Source: Chitinophagales bacterium (lineage in GTDB: Bacteria > Bacteroidota > Bacteroidia > Chitinophagales > UBA10324). From it: a stretch of 5,548 nucleotides of DNA. Position 1 is the first letter of the stretch; each line of letters opens with the position of its first letter. The position numbers and the translations under genes are program-made. The notes under the pieces are model-generated. The model saw nothing but the letters and a program-made list of their open reading frames with translations, searched no databases and was not told the origin of the DNA. The stretch is taken from positions 1-5,548 of the forward strand of contig JACCZZ010000128.1 in NCBI GenBank assembly GCA_013695715.1. The letters are read 5' to 3'. Positions 1 to 5,548 of the stretch are shown one piece after another.

Positions 1-3000
1 TTAGTAATCTGTCCAAGTGAACAATATTTGGTGGTCTCCATAAGTGATTCAAACATGTTTTCATTTCGTATTGCTGTTTGCTGTAGTTGCAAAAGCAAAG
101 GTGCCGAACGGTTAGCATTGGCTTCATGCAATTGCTTCAGCATGGTGATCTGATATTCTTTTTCTTCTGGAGTTGCTCTAATTACTTCAGAAGGAATGAT
201 GGTAGGCGATCCTTTAGAGCTTAAAAAGGTGTTTACTCCTATAATAGGGTATTCACCATTGTGCTTGAGGGTTTCATAATACAAGCTCTCTTCCTGAATC
301 TTGCCACGCTGGTACATGGTCTCCATCGCGCCAAGCACTCCACCACGCTCTGAAAGGCGGTCAAATTCCAGCAGCACTGCTTCCTCCACAAGGTTAGTTA
401 GCTCCTCAATAATGAACGATCCCTGCAAAGTATTTTCATTCTTTGAGAGTCCGAGTTCACGGTTGATGATGAGTTGAATGGCCATGGCACGCCTAACACT
501 TCCCTCTGTAGGTGTGGTAATGGCTTCATCATAAGCATTTGTATGAAGGGAGTTGCAGTTGTCGTAAATGGCGTAAAGTGCCTGCAACGTAGTACGGATG
601 TCATTGAAGTCAATTTCCTGTGCATGCAGCGAACGCCCTGAAGTTTGAATATGATACTTCAGCATCTGTGACCGTTCGTTGCCGCCATATTTTAACTTCA
701 TAGCCTTTGCCCAGAGGCGCCGCGCTACCCTCCCGATAACAGCATATTCAGGATCTATTCCATTGGAGAAAAAGAAGGAAAGATTTGGTGCAAAATCATC
801 AATCTTCATACCGCGGCTCAAATAGTATTCTACGTAAGTGAACCCATTTGCAAGAGTGAATGCCAGTTGCGTGATCGGATTTGCTCCGGCTTCGGCAATG
901 TGATAACCTGATATGGAAACGCTATAGAAATTCCTGACCTTATTATTAATAAAATAATCCTGCACATCACCCATCAAGCGAAGAGAAAATTCTGTAGAGA
1001 AGATACACGTATTCTGTGCCTGATCTTCTTTCAGGATGTCTGCCTGTACCGTGCCTCTGACAGATTGCAAAGTTTGATCTTTGATTTGCTCATAAACTTC
1101 CTTGTCAAGCACCTGGTCTCCGGTGACTCCTATCAGCATCAATCCCAGCGCGTCGTTTCCTGCAGGCAAGGCGCCCTGATACTGAGGCCGCACGCAGTTA
1201 TTTCCGTTATATATCTTCTCAATTTGTTCATTGACCTTATCGGTAAGGCCCTGCTCTTTTATATAAAATTCACACTGCTGATCAATTGCGGCATTCATAA
1301 AAAAACCAGTGATAATAGCAGCAGGACCATTAATCGTCATCGAAACAGATGTTCTCGGATCGGAGAGATTGAAGCCGCTGTAAAGCTTTTTTGCATCATC
1401 AAGACAACAGATTGAAACCCCGCTGTTGCCGATCTTTCCATATATATCCGGGCGATGATCGGGATCCTGACCATACAGTGTTACAGAATCGAATGCAGTG
1501 GACAACCTTTTTGCAGGAGTACCTAAAGACACATAGTGGAATCTCTTGTTTGTTCGTTCCGGTCCCCCTTCACCTGCAAACATGCGCGTGGGATCTTCTC
1601 CTTCCCGCTTGAAGGGATAAATGCCGGCTGTATAGGGAAATTCACCGGGAAAATTTTCCTGTAACATCCACCTTAACCTCTCACCCCAGGCTTCGAATTG
1701 CGGTGTACTTATTTTTGGAACCTGTGTATGTGAAAGTGACGATGTATGTGTTTTAATTTTGATTTCTTTTCCGCGTACCTTATAGATAAAAAATTCATCG
1801 CGGTAGTTTTTACACTTTTCATCCCATTGTTCGAGCAGCTTGCTGTTCACTCCATCAAGATCAGATTCAAATTTGAAGAACTGCTTGTTTAATGCTGTGA
1901 CAACACCTTCAGTTGCTTCATCATTATCTGCTTCTTTACATATGTTGATTGAAGTGTTTAGTGCAAAAAGCTTCTGTGCAATTTGTGCTTGCCGTATCAC
2001 CCAGGCATCATATTGTCTGTTGTTTTCAGCGATTTCACTCAGATACCGTGTGCGTGATGGAGGGATGATAAATATCTTCTCGCTCATCTCCTTTGTGATA
2101 TCTAGATGAGGTTGCAGGTTGGCACCTGTCTTTACAGAAATCTTATCCATCACTGCCTTATACAAACGATTCATACCTGGATCGTTGAATTGCGAGGCTA
2201 TGGTGCCAAAGACCGGGACTTGATCATCATCTATGGAGAAAAGCTGGTGATTTCGCTTGTATTGCTTTTTCACGTCGCGCAAGGCATCCAGTGCTCCGCG
2301 CTTATCGAACTTGTTCAACGCTATGATGTCAGCAAAATCAAGCATGTCAATTTTCTCAAGCTGGGAAGCTGCTCCGTATTCGGGCGTCATCACATACAAG
2401 CTCACATCGCTATGCTCTACAATCTCTGTATCACTCTGGCCGATGCCTGAGGTTTCCAATATGATCATATCGAAACCGGCAGCCTTAACAATGGCTACAG
2501 CTTCCTTCACATGCCTGCTTAAGGCAAGGTTTGATTGTCGTGTTGCAAGTGATCGCATATACACACGCTCATTGCTTATTGAATTCATTCGGATGCGATC
2601 GCCGAGCAATGCTCCTCCGGTTTTTCTTTTGGAAGGATCTACCGAGATAATCGCAATTGTTAAGGATTTGAAGTCATTCAGAAATCGGCGTACTAATTCA
2701 TCAACAAGGGAAGATTTTCCTGCTCCACCTGTACCGGTAATGCCAAGCACAGGAGTTTTTACCTGTTGAGAAAGTTTATGAACCTCTTGCAAAAGAGGCT
2801 GCGACTGTTCAGGAAAGTTCTCTGCTCCTGAAATCAATTTTGCTATGGCATGAGGATTTTTAGTTTTTAATTCCTTCACCTCCCCATTAAGTTGAATTCC
2901 TGTAGGATAGTCGCATTGGCGCAGCATGTCGTTGATCATCCCCTGCAATCCCATGGCTCTTCCATCATCAGGGGAATAAATTCTGCAGATGCCATAATGC

Positions 3001-3341
3001 TGCAATTCCTCAATTTCTACAGGAAGAATGACTCCCCCGCCACCACCGAATATTTTTATGTGAGAACATCCTTTTTCTTTAAGCAGGTCATACATGTACT
3101 TGAAATATTCAAGGTGGCCACCCTGGTAGCTGGTCATTGCTATCGCCTGTACATCCTCCTGGATGGCACAATCTACCACCTCCTGCACGCTTCTGTCGTG
3201 ACCAAGGTGGATCACTTCGGCACCACTTGCCTGTATGATTCGGCGCATGATGTTGATGGCAGCATCATGCCCATCAAATAGCGAAGCGGCGGTGACAATA
3301 CGGATTTTGTTTTTTGGTTGATATGGGGGAATCTCATTCAT
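1..3341 (-). CDS. icmF: Fused isobutyryl-CoA mutase IcmF (B12 domain + GTPase chaperone + mutase), 3' end cut by window
   Basis: Adenosylcobalamin-dependent enzyme that interconverts isobutyryl-CoA and n-butyryl-CoA in the cytoplasm, with its own GTPase chaperone for cofactor loading and quality control. The minus-strand frame is open for 1113 codons without a stop. Residues 1-140 are the B12-binding domain: DGHD at 23-26 with His25 as the lower cobalt ligand, SYQGG at 71-75, and a glycine run at 99-103. Residues about 195-415 are the MeaB/ArgK-like G3E GTPase: Walker A GTGGAGKS at 203-210, VDPS at 234-237, ETSGIGQSD at 296-304, and NKFD at 343-346. After a linker, residues about 545 onward are the mutase barrel, with SGYH at 811-814 (His814 is the expected catalytic histidine). 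Phe588 and Gln776 align with the Icm-type substrate residues; methylmalonyl-CoA mutase has Tyr and Arg there. ATG at 3341 is the first ATG after an in-frame TAA (3378-3380). The visible end, CSLGQIT, matches the family C-terminus, so perhaps 15-25 residues are missing. Many pipelines would name it simply methylmalonyl-CoA mutase family protein. Confidence 0.95.
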   Translation of the reverse strand, partial: MNEIPPYQPKNKIRIVTAASLFDGHDAAINIMRRIIQASGAEVIHLGHDRSVQEVVDCAIQEDVQAIAMTSYQGGHLEYFKYMYDLLKEKGCSHIKIFGGGGGVILPVEIEELQHYGICRIYSPDDGRAMGLQGMINDMLRQCDYPTGIQLNGEVKELKTKNPHAIAKLISGAENFPEQSQPLLQEVHKLSQQVKTPVLGITGTGGAGKSSLVDELVRRFLNDFKSLTIAIISVDPSKRKTGGALLGDRIRMNSISNERVYMRSLATRQSNLALSRHVKEAVAIVKAAGFDMIILETSGIGQSDTEIVEHSDVSLYVMTPEYGAASQLEKIDMLDFADIIALNKFDKRGALDALRDVKKQYKRNHQLFSIDDDQVPVFGTIASQFNDPGMNRLYKAVMDKISVKTGANLQPHLDITKEMSEKIFIIPPSRTRYLSEIAENNRQYDAWVIRQAQIAQKLFALNTSINICKEADNDEATEGVVTALNKQFFKFESDLDGVNSKLLEQWDEKCKNYRDEFFIYKVRGKEIKIKTHTSSLSHTQVPKISTPQFEAWGERLRWMLQENFPGEFPYTAGIYPFKREGEDPTRMFAGEGGPERTNKRFHYVSLGTPAKRLSTAFDSVTLYGQDPDHRPDIYGKIGNSGVSICCLDDAKKLYSGFNLSDPRTSVSMTINGPAAIITGFFMNAAIDQQCEFYIKEQGLTDKVNEQIEKIYNGNNCVRPQYQGALPAGNDALGLMLIGVTGDQVLDKEVYEQIKDQTLQSVRGTVQADILKEDQAQNTCIFSTEFSLRLMGDVQDYFINNKVRNFYSVSISGYHIAEAGANPITQLAFTLANGFTYVEYYLSRGMKIDDFAPNLSFFFSNGIDPEYAVIGRVARRLWAKAMKLKYGGNERSQMLKYHIQTSGRSLHAQEIDFNDIRTTLQALYAIYDNCNSLHTNAYDEAITTPTEGSVRRAMAIQLIINRELGLSKNENTLQGSFIIEELTNLVEEAVLLEFDRLSERGGVLGAMETMYQRGKIQEESLYYETLKHNGEYPIIGVNTFLSSKGSPTIIPSEVIRATPEEKEYQITMLKQLHEANANRSAPLLLQLQQTAIRNENMFESLMETTKYCSLGQIT

Positions 3342-3359
3342 TGCAATGTCGCCTTGCAG

Positions 3360-3390
3360 CAAATTTACACATTCAATTTAGCGCAGCTAA
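3360..3390 (-). promoter_or_regulatory. Probable Bacteroidota-type promoter of icmF
   Basis: Read on the minus strand, TAAATTTG at 3367-3360 matches the Bacteroidota -7 consensus TAnnTTTG exactly. Nineteen bases upstream, TTAG at 3390-3387 is a one-mismatch version of the -33 TTTG element. Transcription would start near 3355, leaving a leader of roughly 15 bases before ATG 3341. The leader carries AAGG about ten bases before the start, a weak ribosome-binding candidate. A short inverted repeat (3378-3390) overlaps the -33 element. The assignment rests on consensus matching and spacing only. Confidence 0.5.
3378..3390. repeat. Short inverted repeat overlapping the icmF -33 element
   Basis: TTAGC and GCTAA form perfect 5-base arms around a 3-base centre (GCA). 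The repeat lies between and partly over the predicted icmF promoter elements, where an operator could sit. The arms are short enough to occur by chance, and no regulator gene is next to it, so a regulatory role is only a possibility. Confidence 0.25.
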
Positions 3391-3446
3391 GGTGCTGGAA
3401 CTGATAGACTAAAAACCTGAGGCATCGTAATCAAGACATCTTCGTG

Positions 3447-3535
3447 CGGAGAGGGAGGGATTCGAACCCTCGATACCCTTTGCAGGGTATAACGGTTTAG
3501 CAAACCGGCCCTTTCGGCCACTCAGGCACCTCTCC
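3447..3535 (-). tRNA. tRNA-Ser(GCU)
   Basis: Class II serine tRNA reading AGC/AGU codons. On the minus strand the acceptor stem GGAGAGG (from 3535) pairs over all 7 bases with CCTCTCC (3454-3448), and the discriminator is G at 3447, as usual for serine tRNAs. The T arm is GAGGG / TTCGAAT / CCCTC (3471-3455). The anticodon GCT is at 3501-3499 within the loop TTGCTAA. A long variable arm with a 6-pair stem (ATACCC with GGGTAT) separates the anticodon and T arms, the mark of class II tRNAs. The outermost pair of the anticodon stem is a C-U mismatch (27-43). CCA is not encoded, so it must be added after transcription. The gene lies between icmF and the DUF2721 gene, all on the minus strand. Confidence 0.95.
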
Positions 3536-3543
3536 GATGAAGG

Positions 3544-3576
3544 CAAAAATAGAAAAATTAAAAAGCCCTGAGACAA
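3544..3576 (-). promoter_or_regulatory. Probable Bacteroidota-type promoter of the tRNA-Ser gene
   Basis: On the minus strand TATTTTTG at 3551-3544 is an exact TAnnTTTG -7 element ending 8 bases before the tRNA 5' end, so transcription would begin a few bases ahead of the mature tRNA. A TTG at 3576-3574 lies 22 bases upstream, within the spacing reported for Flavobacterium-type TTG / TAnnTTTG promoters. The local sequence is A/T rich, which raises the chance of a coincidental match. It suggests the tRNA is transcribed independently of the DUF2721 gene. Confidence 0.45.
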
Positions 3577-3627
3577 CCTTTATATTCTGAAGGATATCAC
3601 TCACAAAATCATCGCCGGTGGCGGAGT

Positions 3628-4035
3628 TTATTTATCTTTTTCTAAATCAGCCTCCATTTCTTTCAACTCAAACTTTAAAGCTCCCCCCGACATAAGGGTT
3701 TCTCTAAACGAAATTCCGAGAGAAATGAGCATGAGCAGCAACGCAAACCCGAACAGGTAGCCGCCTATCTGTTCCTCTTCAAAAAAGATAAGAGAGATGG
3801 ATAAGGTTGTGAAAAAGAGTGAGGCAACACCAAAGGCCTGCATGTTACGAATCAGGGTGATGCGGGTGCGAAGGTTACTTATCTGGGCGAGAAGATCAGG
3901 CCGGTGCTCATTCTGATATTTTGTTTTCAAGCCCCGAATGAGTGTTGCCAAGGAGAGAAACCGGTTTGTGTAAGCAATAAGCAGCAACGATACTGTAGGA
4001 AAAAGAATAGCTGGGGTAGTGAGATTAATTTGCAT
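3628..4035 (-). CDS. DUF2721 family small membrane protein, function unknown
   Basis: A 135-residue integral membrane protein of unknown role. From ATG 4035 it begins MQINLTTPAILFPTVSLLL and continues through an AYTNRF motif (21-26), which is how DUF2721 proteins typically begin. Hydrophobic segments lie at about 8-24, 68-86 and 91-109, consistent with three membrane helices. A charged segment (about 35-65, rich in Arg, Lys and Asp/Glu) joins the first two, and a short acidic/basic tail follows the last (EMEADLEKDK). The frame also opens at an upstream TTG (4053), adding six residues, but ATG 4035 gives the family-like N-terminus and the TTG lies within the predicted -7 element, so I chose the ATG. 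No Shine-Dalgarno is evident. It is divergent from pheT and lies 92 bases upstream of the tRNA. Family assignment is by pattern recognition of the sequence; no function should be inferred from the neighbours. Confidence 0.85.
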   Translation of the reverse strand: MQINLTTPAILFPTVSLLLIAYTNRFLSLATLIRGLKTKYQNEHRPDLLAQISNLRTRITLIRNMQAFGVASLFFTTLSISLIFFEEEQIGGYLFGFALLLMLISLGISFRETLMSGGALKFELKEMEADLEKDK

Positions 4036-4172
4036 GTAGATACTTTCGTGCAAAGATCATAAAGCAGAAGTATCAAAACTGTGCTTATCAATCTTGTTTT
4101 TTGTTTTGGCCCTTTAAAAGATAAATCCATTCCCTTTAACTTCTTTTATTTTTATGCGCGAATATTTTCTTC
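4036..4172. other. Divergent intergenic region between the DUF2721 gene and pheT
   Basis: These 137 A/T-rich bases separate two outward-facing genes and must hold the promoter of each unless transcription enters from elsewhere. The DUF2721 side has the near-consensus element described at 4051-4078. On the pheT side I see only TATTTTTA (4147-4154), a one-mismatch -7 element, with no TTG at proper spacing. I see no T-box-like leader, leader peptide with phenylalanine codons, or attenuator hairpin ahead of pheT. Confidence 0.6.
4051..4078 (-). promoter_or_regulatory. Possible promoter of the DUF2721 gene
   Basis: On the minus strand GATCTTTG (4058-4051), followed by CACG, differs from the TAnnTTTG -7 consensus at its first base only, and TTTTG (4078-4074) lies upstream. 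The gap between them is 15 bases, shorter than the usual 17-23. Transcription would begin around 4045, giving a leader of about ten bases before ATG 4035 and placing the alternative TTG start (4053) upstream of the transcript. A weak call. Confidence 0.35.
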
Positions 4173-5548
4173 ATGAAGATTAGCTATAACTGGCTGAAAG
4201 ATTATGTTAATGTGAATCTGCCTGCAATAGAAGTTGCCGACCTTCTAACCCATGTAGGCCTTGAAGTAGAAAACATCACCCAGTATAAGTCAGCTAAGGG
4301 TGAATTGGAAGGGCTGATGATCGGCATGGTTGTATCCCTGGAAAAACATCCTAATGCAGATAAATTATCCGTTGCTAAAGTGACTGTTGGAGATGCAACT
4401 GATCTGCAAATTGTATGCGGTGCAGCCAATGTAGCTGCAGGACAAAAAGTAATTGTAGCGATTGAAGGCACTTTATTGCATCCGTTTGAGGGTAATCCAT
4501 TCCAAATAAAAAAATCAAAGATTCGCGGACTTGATTCAGAGGGTATGATATGTGCCGAAGATGAGATAGGATTGAGCGCTAATCATTCAGGAATTATCGT
4601 GCTTCCAAATGATGCACCCACAGGAATGTGGGTTAAAGATTATATGGCTATTGACTCCGATCATATTTTTGAAATTGGGCTCACACCAAACCGAGGAGAT
4701 GCTATGTCGCACATCGGTGTAGCCCGTGACCTCGCTGCCTCAATTCGTGCAAAAGGTGATTTAGATGTTGAATTAACGATGCCATTGGTACACAATTTTT
4801 CAATAGAAGAAAGGTCCGCAAAACTTAATGTTCAGGTAGAAAATACCACCGCCTGCCCTCGCTTTTCAGGAGTGGTGATCTCAGGAATTTCTGTCAGGGA
4901 ATCTCCTGAATGGATCAGTAACAAACTTAAATCTGTTGGCTTGCGACAAATTAATAATATTGTTGATGTTACAAATTTCGTGATGCTGGAGTGTGGTCAA
5001 CCTTTGCATGCTTACGATTTAGATGAAGTAGAAGGAGGTCAGATTGTTATAAGGACAATGGAGGAGGGAACCACCTTCAAAACACTTGATGAGAAAGAGG
5101 TGAAGCTTCGCGGTAATGATCTCATGGTATGCAGTACTGCTGAGCCTCTTGGCATTGCAGGTGTCTTTGGGGGTATGAAATCAGGTGTGAAAGCTTCTAC
5201 AACAACCATATTTCTTGAGTCAGCATGCTGGAATCCTAAATGGATCAGGCGCACTTCCACCCAACATAATCTAAAGACCGATGCTGCTGCACATTTCGAA
5301 AAAGGAACTGACCCAAATGGAAATATCTACGCTTTAAAACGGGCAGCGCTGCTCATAATGGAGTTAGCGGGTGGTAAAATTTCCTCTGAAATTGTTGATA
5401 TATACCCCGAGAAAACTGAAGAAAAAATTATTTCTCTCACATGGGAAAAGCTTAATAGGATTGCAGGAATTGAAATATCAAGAAATGTAGCTGCTGAAAT
5501 TTTGACGTCTCTCTCATTCACGGTAAATTCATTCAATGATCAGCAGAT
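4173..5548 (+). CDS. pheT: Phenylalanyl-tRNA synthetase beta subunit, 3' end cut by window
   Basis: Beta subunit of the alpha2-beta2 cytoplasmic enzyme that charges tRNA-Phe; it supplies tRNA recognition and the editing site that removes misactivated tyrosine, while the alpha subunit (PheS) carries the main catalytic site. The 458 visible codons are a little over half of a typical bacterial protein of about 800. The start MKISYNWLKDYV is the classic PheT N-terminus. An OB-fold tRNA-binding domain covers about 42-150 (HPNADKLSVAKV at 59-70, KIRGLDSEGMICAEDEIG at 116-133). TPNRGDAMS (171-179) precedes the B3/B4 editing domain at about 210-400, with NNIVDVTNFVMLECGQPLHAYD at 261-282, IAGVFGG at 328-334 and ESACWNP at 349-355. 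TDAAAHFEKGTDPN (369-382) follows, and the B5 domain begins near 405 (LTWEKLNRIAGIEIS). No Shine-Dalgarno precedes the ATG, common in Bacteroidota. pheS is not directly upstream, so the genes are not in the pheST order here. Confidence 0.97.
   Translation, partial: MKISYNWLKDYVNVNLPAIEVADLLTHVGLEVENITQYKSAKGELEGLMIGMVVSLEKHPNADKLSVAKVTVGDATDLQIVCGAANVAAGQKVIVAIEGTLLHPFEGNPFQIKKSKIRGLDSEGMICAEDEIGLSANHSGIIVLPNDAPTGMWVKDYMAIDSDHIFEIGLTPNRGDAMSHIGVARDLAASIRAKGDLDVELTMPLVHNFSIEERSAKLNVQVENTTACPRFSGVVISGISVRESPEWISNKLKSVGLRQINNIVDVTNFVMLECGQPLHAYDLDEVEGGQIVIRTMEEGTTFKTLDEKEVKLRGNDLMVCSTAEPLGIAGVFGGMKSGVKASTTTIFLESACWNPKWIRRTSTQHNLKTDAAAHFEKGTDPNGNIYALKRAALLIMELAGGKISSEIVDIYPEKTEEKIISLTWEKLNRIAGIEISRNVAAEILTSLSFTVNSFNDQQ

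Noticed and set aside
398..625. A 75-codon minus-strand frame
   Set aside because: Off-frame shadow inside icmF on the same strand; the icmF frame is continuous through it with no sign of a frameshift.
1065..1612. Two overlapping plus-strand open frames (1065-1415 and 1391-1612)
   Set aside because: Both are antisense to the mutase domain of icmF and their products show no family features.
1840..2450. Plus-strand open frames at 1840-2109 and 2106-2450
   Set aside because: Antisense shadows of the icmF linker and GTPase regions with no family resemblance.
2257..2769. A 170-codon open frame on the plus strand
   Set aside because: It runs antisense to the GTPase domain of icmF, whose Walker A and switch motifs are clearly coded on the other strand; its own product is Ser/Ala-rich with no recognisable domain.
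2892..3281. A 129-codon plus-strand frame
   Set aside because: Antisense to the B12-binding domain of icmF, which has an intact cobalamin motif.
3405..3425. T5 run downstream of the tRNA as its terminator
   Set aside because: The preceding CCTCAGG cannot form a stable hairpin, and no other stem stands directly before the T run.
3447..3535. tRNA-Ser as an attachment site for an integrated element
   Set aside because: There is no repeated tRNA 3' fragment, integrase or foreign-looking gene in the window.
3613..3623. Small hairpin CGCC-GGT-GGCG just past the DUF2721 stop as a terminator
   Set aside because: The stem is only four pairs and the following minus-strand sequence (ATGATTTTG) is not a clean T run, so it is too weak to call.
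3927..4130. A 67-codon minus-strand frame overlapping the start of the DUF2721 gene
   Set aside because: It overlaps the DUF2721 coding region in another frame, has no family features, and would lie mostly upstream of the likely transcription start.
4105..4154. A pheT promoter from TTTG (4105-4108) and TATTTTTA (4147-4154)
   Set aside because: The gap of 38 bases is far from the usual spacing and the -7 element has a mismatch in the key last base.
4202..5536. Minus-strand frames at 4202-4471, 5039-5260 and 5327-5536
   Set aside because: All are antisense to pheT, which is unmistakable in the plus strand over this whole stretch.

Overview
The window looks like ordinary chromosomal DNA from a member of the Bacteroidota, possibly a Chitinophaga/Sphingobacteria-like lineage. 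The reasons are: promoter-like TAnnTTTG elements of the Bacteroidota type ahead of the tRNA and icmF; start codons without a strong Shine-Dalgarno; a DUF2721 membrane protein; and a tRNA gene with no encoded CCA. The assignment below phylum level is a guess. I found no mobile element, CRISPR array, phage gene or defence-type cluster.

Layout: positions 1-3341 on the minus strand are one long reading frame for a fused cobalamin-dependent acyl-CoA mutase, IcmF. It has a B12-binding domain, then a MeaB/ArgK-type G3E GTPase chaperone, then the mutase catalytic domain. The last few codons lie outside the window. Two active-site positions read Phe588 and Gln776, as in isobutyryl-CoA mutases, rather than the Tyr and Arg of methylmalonyl-CoA mutase. 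Positions 3342-3446 hold the likely icmF promoter. A minus-strand tRNA-Ser(GCU) occupies 3447-3535 and has its own promoter-like element. Next, at 3628-4035, comes a small minus-strand DUF2721 membrane protein. A divergent intergenic region of 137 bases follows, and then pheT on the plus strand (4173 to the window end), encoding the phenylalanyl-tRNA synthetase beta subunit. Its first 458 codons are visible.

The genes show no shared pathway. IcmF rearranges isobutyryl-CoA and n-butyryl-CoA, linking branched-chain and straight-chain acyl-CoA metabolism. pheT and the tRNA serve translation. DUF2721 has no known role. There is no gene-free stretch over 300 bases. The remaining open frames are antisense or off-frame shadows of these genes. 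I do not see a previously undescribed system here; the points worth checking are the mutase substrate residues, the DUF2721 start codon and the promoter elements.
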